Assembly (NCBI GenBank): GCA_028710565.1
Contig: JAQTTV010000013.1
Location: 1-64,000, forward strand
Reading direction: 5' to 3'
Source: Gallionella sp.
GTDB lineage: Bacteria > Pseudomonadota > Gammaproteobacteria > Burkholderiales > Gallionellaceae
DNA: 64,000 nucleotides
Positions within the stretch are counted from its first letter, which is position 1, and each line of letters opens with the position of its first letter. The position numbers and the translations under genes are program-made. Under the pieces are notes generated by a model, which did not search any database, was not told the DNA's origin, and saw only the letters and a list, made by a program, of their open reading frames with translations. Positions 19,123 to 26,549 of this stretch are shown piece after piece.

Positions 19123-19527
19123 ATGTCTTCTTTAGATCAAGCATTACAAACAGCCGCGTCAGCCGTTCCAGAATGTTTGGCGGCGGGTTATATCGACTTG
19201 GCATCAGGCATGTTATTAGGGATCAAATCAGTTGATTCGCAACCCAGCGAAGTCATTGATTTACTGGCCGCTGCTACATCCGATCTGTTCCAAGGTCCTA
19301 ACGTGCGCATGATTGAAAGCATTTTCAAAAAAGCTCGCGGTTTGACTGACGATGGTCATCATTATTTCCAAGAAATTATTATCAACAGTGACAACTTACT
19401 GCACGTTTTTCTGCGCGGAAAAAATGAAGAGCAAGTCGCTTGCTTCGTTTGCCGTCGCTCTGTGAACTTGGGCATGGCCTTAACAAAGGCACGCTCTTCA
19501 ATGCCTGCTATCGAGGCTGCTCTGTAA
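19123..19527 (+). CDS. Roadblock-like protein (divergent)
   Basis: A 134-residue soluble protein with a predicted alpha-beta layout like roadblock/LC7 domains: an N-terminal helix, a GYIDLASGMLLGI strand pair, a long helix with DLLAAATSDLF, then strands with FQEIIINSDNLLHVFLR. The match is weaker than for the second roadblock gene downstream. Roadblock proteins bind small GTPases as activators or scaffolds, which fits the neighbouring GTPase. AGGGAG lies seven bases before the ATG. A terminator-like hairpin follows at 19576. Confidence 0.65.
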   Translation: MSSLDQALQTAASAVPECLAAGYIDLASGMLLGIKSVDSQPSEVIDLLAAATSDLFQGPNVRMIESIFKKARGLTDDGHHYFQEIIINSDNLLHVFLRGKNEEQVACFVCRRSVNLGMALTKARSSMPAIEAAL

Positions 19528-19575
19528 CACAAACACTAGGCAAGAGCATATAGCTCACAATTGGTTGAAACATGG

Positions 19576-19614
19576 TCAGGCACAAGATTTTCGCGTGCCT
19601 GATTCTTTGTGTTT
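19576..19614 (+). terminator. Candidate terminator between the roadblock genes
   Basis: TCAGGCAC (19576-19583) and GTGCCTGA (19595-19602) form an 8-bp stem with an 11-base loop followed by a T-rich tail. It could end or attenuate transcription before the second half of the cluster. Confidence 0.6.
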
Positions 19615-19629
19615 AAGCAAGGCCGCATC

Positions 19630-19677
19630 GTCAAAAGTACGGCGTACTTGGCACCGCATTAATGCCGTACTTTTGAC
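19630..19677. promoter_or_regulatory. 14-bp perfect inverted repeat, two-state hairpin
   Basis: GTCAAAAGTACGGC at 19630-19643 is the exact reverse complement of 19664-19677, with 20 bases between. The left arm also overlaps a smaller palindrome (AAGTAC-GGC-GTACTT), so two mutually exclusive hairpins are possible. It lies 56 bases before the second roadblock gene. It could be an operator or an RNA switch; no protein or ligand can be named. Confidence 0.5.
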
Positions 19678-19732
19678 CATGCTTGGCATAACAGGTTTTG
19701 TTTACATTTTTCTGAATTAGGTGACTCGCAAC

Positions 19733-20149
19733 ATGAGACAAGAACCCAAATCCGCGACCGAAGTCCGCGCTTCTGCCCTCAGATCCGTACTCCGTGAACT
19801 CAATAGTGCTTCTGGTGACATTGAAGCATCTGCCTGTATTTCTAGCGATGGCTACACCCTTGCAGCCGTACTGGGTTCTGGCGTGGACGCAGATCGCTTT
19901 GGCGCGATGTGCGCCTCACTGCTGGCATTAGCCAGTCGCGCAGCACAAGAAATTCAACGCGGCGAACTCAAATTGGTGATGGTTGAAGGTGAGCTTGGTG
20001 TGATGTTATTGGTTCATGCAGGACCTGATGCGATTTTGGCCGTTGCCGCTAAACCAGGCAAGAACTTGGGTATGATTTTCTTGGACTCCAAAAAGACCGC
20101 CGTTAAGCTGTTGCAAACATTGGATCGTCATGAGCCATTAGTCGGTTAA
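19733..20149 (+). CDS. Roadblock/LC7 domain protein
   Basis: A 138-residue protein with a convincing roadblock/LC7 domain: an N-terminal helix (SALRSVLRELNS), then GDIEASACISSDGYTLAAVL, a central helix and the LKLVMVEGELGVMLLVHAGPDAILAVAA strand region. The ATG at 19733 has TTAGGTGA upstream at good spacing; an in-frame GTG 12 bases earlier is less likely. Members of this family bind Ras-like GTPases (MglB with MglA, CvnB with CvnD). It lies 21 bases upstream of the reductase-globin gene, so the two are probably cotranscribed. Confidence 0.88.
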   Translation: MRQEPKSATEVRASALRSVLRELNSASGDIEASACISSDGYTLAAVLGSGVDADRFGAMCASLLALASRAAQEIQRGELKLVMVEGELGVMLLVHAGPDAILAVAAKPGKNLGMIFLDSKKTAVKLLQTLDRHEPLVG

Positions 20150-20170
20150 CACTCATCCAGAGAGCGACAG

Positions 20171-21736
20171 ATGCCTTATTTAAAGTATCAGGGTAAGGAA
20201 GTCTTTGCCCGTAAAGACGAGAATGTCCTTGATGCTATGTTGCGTAGCGGCGTGGATATCCCATTTTCGTGCCGCAGCGGCGTATGTCATATTTGCGTAC
20301 AACGCTGTACCCAAGGCGAGATCCCCCCCTTGGCACAAAATGGGCTGCGTCCTGAATTGCGTGAACAAGGCTATTTTATGACTTGCAAATGCGTTCCGCT
20401 GACGGATATGGAAATCGTTCCACCCAGCGATCTTTTTACGACCACGTTGGTACACAGTAAAGAGCTGCTAACACCCAAAATCTGTAAATTACTCATTGAG
20501 CCGCCCCAAGATTTCACCTATCGTGCTGGGCAATACATTAACGTGCGCAATCCCAAAGGCGTGGTGCGCAGTTATTCGTTAGCCAGCCTACCTGCCACAG
20601 ATTACTTTCTCGAACTCCACATTCAGCTCACAGCAAATGGCGAAATGAGTCCGTGGATATTTGATACCCTGAGTTCAGGGGATGAAATTGAAATTCAACG
20701 CGCCGAGGGCGAATGCTGTTATCAAACCAAAATACAGACTCAACCCATGCTGCTCATTGGCACGGGAACGGGTCTATCTCCGCTACTTGGCGTGATACGA
20801 GATGCTTTGCATCAACAACATCAAGGCGAAATCCATCTTTATCATGGTAGCCGCACCTTAGATCATTTGTATTTACACAACGATCTACGCCAACTTGAGC
20901 AGCAACACCCCAATTTCCATTATCACCCCTGCCTATCAGGCAGCGAATCCCCTCCCGAAGGCATGAATGCGGGAAGAGCCGATGTCATTGCCTTTGCCGA
21001 ACTTCAAAACTTGCATGATTGGCAAGTCTATTTGACGGGACTCACCGAAATGGTTGAGAAAGGTCGGTTGATCGCACTAGAGCATGGCGCGGCATTGTCA
21101 TCCATACACACGGACGCGTTTTCTATTACCACAGCAACGCCATCCGACAAGCCCGTACAGCCCTCCACGCGCGACTATCCCCCACCTGACCCAGTGCTTT
21201 GGAAGGCACTTGGCGAAGGGGAATTGCTGATGGCTGTGCTGCGTGATTTTTATGGCCGTGTGTTTCAGGACCCGCGTTTATCATCCTTTTTTGAGGGGGT
21301 CACCAAGCAACGCTCCATTGAGAAGCAATATCTCTTTACGCGCCAAATTCTAACGGGTGAAAAGATTTATTTTGGGGAACGCCCCCGTAATTCACATCAC
21401 TGGATGGTCATCTCAGATGAACTGTTTGATTATCGAGCAGAAATCATGGTGAGCTGTTTACGTGAGCACGGATTAGCTGAAGATATGGTGCACCGATTCC
21501 GCGAAGTAGAGGAATTCTTTAGAGCCGCGATTGTTAAATCCAGCCCTTTTGCGCGAGTGATGGGGGATGTAGAAGTTCCATTTGAGGGTTTTGGTGAAAT
21601 TACATTGGATGTTGGCACCCTATGCGACGTGTGCGAACGTGAAGTTTCTATTGGCGAAAAGGTGATCTACCATCTGCGCTTAGGCAAAATTTACTGCTCT
21701 GATTGCAGCTCACAGCACCACCACGAAGTCTCCTAG
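20171..21736 (+). CDS. Ferredoxin-flavin reductase-truncated globin-zinc ribbon fusion
   Basis: A 521-residue multidomain redox protein. Residues 1-85 form a [2Fe-2S] ferredoxin with Cys34, Cys39, Cys42 and Cys72. About 95-320 is an FAD/NAD(P)H reductase with RSYSLASLP for flavin and GTGTGLSPL for the nicotinamide. About 345-470 is a truncated hemoglobin (FYGRVFQDPRLSSFF; candidate proximal His409 in RNSHHWMVIS). The C-terminus has two Cys-x2-Cys pairs (CDVC, CSDC), a zinc-ribbon-like module, then a His-rich tail. The domain order suggests NAD(P)H electrons passing via FAD to the cluster and heme, for example in NO or oxygen chemistry or sensing. No function is proven. Its TAG stop lies within the target-site duplication of the adjacent short mobile element. 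Confidence 0.88.
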   Translation: MPYLKYQGKEVFARKDENVLDAMLRSGVDIPFSCRSGVCHICVQRCTQGEIPPLAQNGLRPELREQGYFMTCKCVPLTDMEIVPPSDLFTTTLVHSKELLTPKICKLLIEPPQDFTYRAGQYINVRNPKGVVRSYSLASLPATDYFLELHIQLTANGEMSPWIFDTLSSGDEIEIQRAEGECCYQTKIQTQPMLLIGTGTGLSPLLGVIRDALHQQHQGEIHLYHGSRTLDHLYLHNDLRQLEQQHPNFHYHPCLSGSESPPEGMNAGRADVIAFAELQNLHDWQVYLTGLTEMVEKGRLIALEHGAALSSIHTDAFSITTATPSDKPVQPSTRDYPPPDPVLWKALGEGELLMAVLRDFYGRVFQDPRLSSFFEGVTKQRSIEKQYLFTRQILTGEKIYFGERPRNSHHWMVISDELFDYRAEIMVSCLREHGLAEDMVHRFREVEEFFRAAIVKSSPFARVMGDVEVPFEGFGEITLDVGTLCDVCEREVSIGEKVIYHLRLGKIYCSDCSSQHHHEVS

Positions 21737-21882
21737 AGAGGCACTGATTAAATCTTCCGTTCGTGGTGAGCTTGTCGAACCATGAACGGAAGATTTAATG
21801 AAATCAAAGAATTAAATCCGATTACCCTTCGACCGTTCGACAAGCTCACGGCTCAGAGCGAACGAATTTAACCAGCGTTTCC
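21737..21882. mobile_element. IS5-type MITE, copy 1 (146 bp)
   Basis: A short non-autonomous element flanked by CTAG on both sides (21733-21736 and 21883-21886). The ends are inverted repeats related to GGAAACGCTGATTAAATC. Inside are two hairpin arms built around GAGCTTGTCGAA-like cores. It is about 15 bp longer than the 131-bp copies owing to an insertion in the right arm. The left CTAG contains the stop codon of the reductase-globin gene. Confidence 0.85.
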
Positions 21883-21890
21883 CTAGAAAG

Positions 21891-21917
21891 GAGAAGGGCA
21901 AAACCACTCCCCCTTCT
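21891..21917 (-). terminator. Possible terminator of the patatin gene
   Basis: AGAAGGG and CCCTTCT arms form a 7-bp stem with a 12-base loop just after the patatin stop codon on the minus strand. The following tract is only moderately T-rich. Confidence 0.35.
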
Positions 21918-21920
21918 TGC

Positions 21921-24803
21921 TCAAGACACAAACCCCCTCCACTTATGGCTACGTGGGCTTGAGGTTTTATCTATGCCCGCTAAAACCTCGCCCATTAAAA
22001 AGTAGCCCAATTTGCGATAGCTCTCAAATTGCGCTTCATCAAAGAATTGATCTGATGTGGACTGATGTGGGAAACACGCATTTTTTGACGCATAGTTCAA
22101 TATATCTTCAGGAATGTGTCCCATTAAGCTGGGTTTGATGTAGAGCAACAGACCTATCATTTCTTCAGAATTTGCGGGGTTGTGTTTAGGATAATGCACG
22201 TCACCCAGTGCCCAGCAGCATTCGCTGTATCCCGTCTTGGGATCCAATCGCAAAGCATCTAAATCAATATCAATGCGCACACCAAAATCGGTGTAGCACT
22301 TGCGGCTGAGGCTAGCAAAATCTTCAAAGATACGTTTATCGTCTTCTGCTGCATCGACCACCATAATCAAGCGGCAACGACGACGCACCAGTTCATAAAC
22401 CCCCAAGTTCTCAAAATGCCCACCATCGCTGAGATACACGAAATTGTCTGTGTCATTGCTCATGACAAACAATTCTTTGAATAAGTACCATGCGCCCATG
22501 GTGGGGCTGTCTCTTCTGAGCACGCGTTCATTGATAGATTTAGGATTGGGACACCAATGTCCTAAGCGCACATTAAATACTGTGAGCATAAAAGCGGTGA
22601 CAGGAGAGGTGTGATAACCCATATTAGGACTTGCCGCAGCACCCGATGCCGCCATCGCCGTCCCTAACTTCACCCCACCCATGTAGGTATGGCTATAACA
22701 ATAACCTCCTCGTTCACGTTTTTGACATTCTTCCTCTTTGCCATATTGATATGAATAACCACAAGCAATGGGCGAAAAAGTAAACGAAGCAGCTTTGCGA
22801 TCTTGCCAAGCCAACTCATTTTGCTGCGATAGGTTAATCGTGGTATTGAGCAAATGCAGCGGACGCTGCACCATGGTATGCAGTTTAATATCGTCACAAG
22901 GATCAAAACCTGTGAATGGGTGGGCATCGCGTTCATGACTGGCATAACGGCTGGCACCCAAATAACAACGCGCCAAACGGTTGCGATAAAAATAATGGAT
23001 GGAAAATAAATTTACATCTAATCGCCAAGCCAACACCAAAAACCCTAGGCCTGCCGCCAATAGCATGTAAAACAACTCGATGATGGAAGCTTGATTTTTT
23101 GCTTTGATGGTTTGATTCAGCCGTTCTTGAAATGTGGGGACACTCGCTTGCTTGGGACGCATCACCCTACTATGACCGTGTCGTAGTACGGTAGGCGTGT
23201 ATTGTGTGGCTTCCACCACCTCAGCATGTCGTTGAAACACCAAACGATGGGTCGCAACGGACATCATGGAAATCATCCCCAATACCAGTAAATAAGGCGC
23301 GGCAATCACAAACCACTCTTTCCACCCCTTATTGCCCTTTGCTCCCGTGCTTGCGCCATTGGCAAACAATAATCCTGTGACGGTCGGAACTAGCCAAGTA
23401 ATCCCACCTACCGTCACATATTCAGTTTTCAATACATCAAACAAGGGCGGTGCATAAACCAGCAAAACATGTACGGATGCCCAACCAGCAGCCACTACAA
23501 ACACCACACCACCTAATCGCGCCCACCACTCAAATTGACTGATCCGAAACAATCGCGCCATCAACCCCTGATGCAACACTAAAGTCACACAAAAAATGAC
23601 CAACATCAATGGCGTACCAAACCCCGCCGCCCACCAATCTCGTCCTGTGGCGGGCAAGCTGCCAATATAGTTTGCCAGCGTATAAATCAACGCCCCCCCC
23701 ACCACACCAGAAATCATCGGTGATAGCCATACTGCCAACCCTGCATGCCACGTGGCATGTCTCTGCTCGCAGGGAGTATGTTGAAATACTCTTTTAATCA
23801 TGCGGTTGAACAACGTCGCGATCCACCAAGGAACGGTATAAAGCATAGCAATGTATAAGGTCCAATCTGCCATTGGGACTAACTTTTTGGGTAAACCTAA
23901 TACATTCCATTGTGCAAAATGGGGTAAGAACGAGAGAATTTGAGACGTGTAATGGTACAAACCTAAGCTCAGCGCATAACAACTGATCACGGCAAAAGTA
24001 ACGACATAAAGTGGGATTTTGATGCGAATATCGGGTAGCGTTTTGGGTAAATCCAGCGCAGAAATGAAAATCGCCGAAGTCATGCAAAACAAACCAATCA
24101 AGGTTAAGTTCTGGGTAATAACCGCACTCATGGAATAGGCGGGTTGTGTGAGCAAGAGAAAAGTCCATTGCGGCAACAACAGTGCTAAAAAGAAAAACAG
24201 AAACAACAACACTTGATTGAGCACGGTATTGCGCATCCAATAAGCTATGGTTGCGACAAAATCCCCCGAAAACCCCATCTTAGGGGATAAGTAATTGCTA
24301 TAGCGACGCAGCCACGCCACCACCACTGGCTCATTGCCTCTTTCATGCGACGCGTGCCAATTCCGTTCTAACTGCAATACGCCTGATGCTGGATCGAACG
24401 CTGCCGCTGGAGGCCGATCCGCTTGATTTTTGAACAACTGCTTCAAGCGTGCACCCGTGGAATGGGTGTCGGGTTGAGGATCCTTTTCTTGCTTAAGCCA
24501 CGGCTTGCGATGCACCAAACTGGAAAACCACGAACCAATATACCCGCCGCCTGACACAGTGGAAAGATAGTCGAATGAATCGAGCAAGCGCTGTTCCGCT
24601 AATTTTTGCAACACGCCCAAGCAAAAGGTTGCGCTACGTATACCGCCACCCGAAAATGCCAAGCCTTGCAAATTCGCCTGCCACGCCCGCGTCTGCGCAT
24701 CGGTCTCGCGTGAGGAAGGAGTGGCATTTTTCTCACGCGCAATCGCATCTAACTCATCGTGCAATACGTCAGAAAAATCCATCGCCTTATCATTTGGTTG
24801 CAT
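21921..24803 (-). CDS. Large membrane protein with patatin-like phospholipase domain
   Basis: A 960-residue protein with a split-looking patatin fold. The N-terminal part has the oxyanion motif SGGGIRSA near residue 52 and the nucleophile region STVSGGGYIGS. The catalytic Asp motif SDGGHFENLG appears near residue 800. About 500 residues between them hold eight or more hydrophobic helices, suggesting a membrane-embedded insertion. Patatin-family enzymes hydrolyse acyl lipids with a Ser-Asp dyad. The nucleophile is followed by GGG rather than the strict GxSxG context, so activity needs testing. The start has a good GAGGAG ribosome site. It is a stand-alone gene. Confidence 0.82.
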   Translation of the reverse strand: MQPNDKAMDFSDVLHDELDAIAREKNATPSSRETDAQTRAWQANLQGLAFSGGGIRSATFCLGVLQKLAEQRLLDSFDYLSTVSGGGYIGSWFSSLVHRKPWLKQEKDPQPDTHSTGARLKQLFKNQADRPPAAAFDPASGVLQLERNWHASHERGNEPVVVAWLRRYSNYLSPKMGFSGDFVATIAYWMRNTVLNQVLLFLFFFLALLLPQWTFLLLTQPAYSMSAVITQNLTLIGLFCMTSAIFISALDLPKTLPDIRIKIPLYVVTFAVISCYALSLGLYHYTSQILSFLPHFAQWNVLGLPKKLVPMADWTLYIAMLYTVPWWIATLFNRMIKRVFQHTPCEQRHATWHAGLAVWLSPMISGVVGGALIYTLANYIGSLPATGRDWWAAGFGTPLMLVIFCVTLVLHQGLMARLFRISQFEWWARLGGVVFVVAAGWASVHVLLVYAPPLFDVLKTEYVTVGGITWLVPTVTGLLFANGASTGAKGNKGWKEWFVIAAPYLLVLGMISMMSVATHRLVFQRHAEVVEATQYTPTVLRHGHSRVMRPKQASVPTFQERLNQTIKAKNQASIIELFYMLLAAGLGFLVLAWRLDVNLFSIHYFYRNRLARCYLGASRYASHERDAHPFTGFDPCDDIKLHTMVQRPLHLLNTTINLSQQNELAWQDRKAASFTFSPIACGYSYQYGKEEECQKRERGGYCYSHTYMGGVKLGTAMAASGAAASPNMGYHTSPVTAFMLTVFNVRLGHWCPNPKSINERVLRRDSPTMGAWYLFKELFVMSNDTDNFVYLSDGGHFENLGVYELVRRRCRLIMVVDAAEDDKRIFEDFASLSRKCYTDFGVRIDIDLDALRLDPKTGYSECCWALGDVHYPKHNPANSEEMIGLLLYIKPSLMGHIPEDILNYASKNACFPHQSTSDQFFDEAQFESYRKLGYFLMGEVLAGIDKTSSPRSHKWRGFVS

Positions 24804-24871
24804 TTGATGCTCCTCAATTCAATCTACATAAAAATCAAGTTTTAAAGCGACATTCAGCTGTAGGGCTATAG

Positions 24872-24936
24872 GGTGGATAAGCGGGCGCATCCACCATTTT
24901 TTAATATCAATTCAAACGGATACGCTACGCTTATCC
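24872..24936. repeat. Pair of intergenic palindromes
   Basis: GGTGGAT...ATCCACC (24872-24895) and GGATA...TATCC (24918-24936) share the words GGATAAGCG and GCGTATCC-like sequence, forming two related hairpins between the patatin and vapC genes. They look like a REP-type intergenic repeat. No gene is present in 24804-24946. Confidence 0.45.
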
Positions 24937-24946
24937 AACCTGCCAA

Positions 24947-25360
24947 CTAAATACTCGCCTCATCCTGCCAATTTTCGATAAGCAAATCTGGCACACGATT
25001 GAATTCCGTCACATTTCGCGTCACCAAACACAATCCAGATGTGCGTGCAATTGCTGCAATTTGCAAATCATAAGGACCGATAGGTCGTCCTTCGCGTGCC
25101 AATAACGCCCGAATATCACCACAATGTTCACCTGCACGATTATCAAACGGTAAGCTCGGTACAAAGGCAACCAATTCCCGAATGCGTGCTTGATTTTCCG
25201 CAATGCGCTGACTTTTGCACGCCCCAAACCATAACTCAGACCAAACAGGCGCACACAAATACAACGCATCTAATCCAACGCGCTGCACTCGCGCTTTGAC
25301 CTTTGCGTCATTTTTTAATAGCGCGATCCAAACATTGGTATCCAGCAAATAGCCTTTCAT
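24947..25360 (-). CDS. vapC: VapC-type PIN-domain toxin
   Basis: A 137-residue PIN-domain ribonuclease toxin. LLDTNVWIALL at the N-terminus supplies the first catalytic Asp. Further acidic residues lie in VWSELWFG, GPYDLQIAA and the TRNVTEFNRVPDL segment, matching the four-acid metal site of VapC proteins. The ATG overlaps the stop of the upstream antitoxin by 4 bases, the usual coupling for such pairs. Confidence 0.92.
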   Translation of the reverse strand: MKGYLLDTNVWIALLKNDAKVKARVQRVGLDALYLCAPVWSELWFGACKSQRIAENQARIRELVAFVPSLPFDNRAGEHCGDIRALLAREGRPIGPYDLQIAAIARTSGLCLVTRNVTEFNRVPDLLIENWQDEASI

Positions 25361-25596
25361 TCCAAAGACTCCCGCACACTGTCATTTACCAAATCGGCAT
25401 CGCCAATTTCATCTGGAAAATCATCGCTTAAGCAACCTGCGAAGCGCGCCAGAAAGGCTTCGGTGGTCGTTAGCGGCAGTTGTTTGGGTATGACACGATA
25501 ACGCTGCTCAAGATAGGCGATAAAATCTAGCGTTTCACGTTGTAAATCAATGGGTAATGCCTGTGCGTGGGCATAAATGGTGTCAGATAGATTCAT
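25357..25596 (-). CDS. vapB: VapB-type antitoxin (DUF2281-like)
   Basis: A 79-residue partner of VapC. The ATG at 25596 has an excellent AGGAGG site six bases upstream and was preferred to an earlier in-frame start. The N-terminal DTIYAHAQALPIDLQRETLDFI segment resembles DUF2281 antitoxins, and the acidic C-terminus (DDFPDEIGDADLVNDS) would wrap the toxin. The pair lies directly next to an attC-like site and may have arrived as a cassette, although no attC follows vapC. Confidence 0.85.
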   Translation of the reverse strand: MNLSDTIYAHAQALPIDLQRETLDFIAYLEQRYRVIPKQLPLTTTEAFLARFAGCLSDDFPDEIGDADLVNDSVRESLE

Positions 25597-25635
25597 ATTG
25601 CCTCCTTGCTTTAATGAAATTTGTCTTGGCGGTTT

Positions 25636-25751
25636 GCCTAACGGCGAATCCACCTTACGAGTTACAAATGAATCTCATACGGCGCAATAACGATTGCGCC
25701 CTACGCGGGCTGCGCGCTTTTGCGCAGTCCCTCTCGACTGACAGGTTAGAC
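25636..25751 (-). other. attC-like recombination site B (116 bp)
   Basis: Read on the minus strand the site begins GTCTAAC and ends GTTAGGC, the RYYYAAC and GTTRRRY cores of integron attC sites. The inner left part CTGTCAGTCGAGAGGGAC closely resembles that of site A, and GC-rich imperfect hairpins fill the middle. The stop codon TAA of the upstream cassette gene lies inside the GTCTAAC core, as is common for gene cassettes. Confidence 0.8.
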
Positions 25752-26468
25752 ATCATTGCGCAACACAACTGTTTGCGGGGTGTTTGCAAAGAGCAATAGC
25801 GTTTGGTCAAACGGAGAATCGTACCTGTGTTCTAGTGCTTGCTTCGGGAACTCGATTGACGGGTTATTCGACACTTCGAACGCGATAACCAACGCCACTG
25901 TCTCACATTTAGTCCGATATGCCGAGTACCGAATGGCCTTCTTGGTAATGACATCTTGGAGGTCGGAAATGGTACATTCTTTCACCCACCCCCCACCGCT
26001 GACATTCCAATCCTCGTTGCCACGCCAGTAGTCGCCGCACACCGCCAAGATGCCTTTCAAGCCAGAAACGTCGACGATTTCGGACCAACCTGGCAGATCC
26101 TTCTCTGGAAAGTCTCGCGCTGCAACCGCACTGGCCAGTTGAATTGCAAGAGGCTTGACATCGGCATTTCGCAAGCGAACGTCGTCGTCGAACTCGACAT
26201 CAATTAGCAAGCGTTTGCCCCTTTGTTCTCGATGATTTAAGAGCGCACGCTCAACTATTTGCTGACGGAGCGCATTTGACTTCTGGTGGTGCGATTCGCC
26301 CGTCGAAGGTGACTTTACGAACTCGGTGATCTCGAACCCATGAGTGCGCAAATGGTTCTTGATCAGAAAATCTGGACGCTCGGTCTCCTGGACTTCACCG
26401 CTCGGAAAGTCGCCCCACGAAGCCTTCAATTGCTCGAGATACCAGCGTTCCTTTTTTTTGTCGGGCAT
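25746..26468 (-). CDS. Cassette-encoded protein, possible PD-(D/E)xK nuclease fold
   Basis: A 240-residue soluble protein that I do not recognise. RPDFLIKNHLRTHGFEITEF near residue 30 resembles the Asp...Glu-x-(Thr/Lys) core of PD-(D/E)xK nucleases, but a clear Lys is missing, so this is a weak assignment. Other regions (GKRLLIDVEFDDDVRLR, a conserved-looking SGGGWVKECTISDLQ) suggest an alpha-beta enzyme. It is bracketed by two attC-like sites and reads in their orientation, so it is best described as an integron-type cassette gene. Confidence 0.7.
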   Translation of the reverse strand: MPDKKKERWYLEQLKASWGDFPSGEVQETERPDFLIKNHLRTHGFEITEFVKSPSTGESHHQKSNALRQQIVERALLNHREQRGKRLLIDVEFDDDVRLRNADVKPLAIQLASAVAARDFPEKDLPGWSEIVDVSGLKGILAVCGDYWRGNEDWNVSGGGWVKECTISDLQDVITKKAIRYSAYRTKCETVALVIAFEVSNNPSIEFPKQALEHRYDSPFDQTLLLFANTPQTVVLRNDV

Positions 26469-26481
26469 TTTGTGTGTTGAT

Positions 26482-26544
26482 GTCTAACGTGGAATTGAGA
26501 AGCAGACCGCTTCTGGCCTGTCCCTCTCGAATGATGGGTTAGGC
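26482..26544 (-). other. attC-like recombination site A (63 bp)
   Basis: On the minus strand it starts GCCTAAC and ends GTTAGAC, fitting the RYYYAAC and GTTRRRY cores. Inside are CCATCATTCGAGAGGGAC and a hairpin AGAAGC-GGTCT-GCTTCT, giving the expected imperfect palindrome. It lies between the stop of one orphan gene and the start of the next, the normal place for attC. Confidence 0.85.
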
Positions 26545-26549
26545 ATATT

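Noticed and set aside
16304-21736. Direct assignment as a Streptomyces-type conservon
   Set aside because: A GTPase and roadblock proteins are present, but no CvnA-like sensor kinase or confident DUF742 protein was seen, and the fusions are foreign to conservons.
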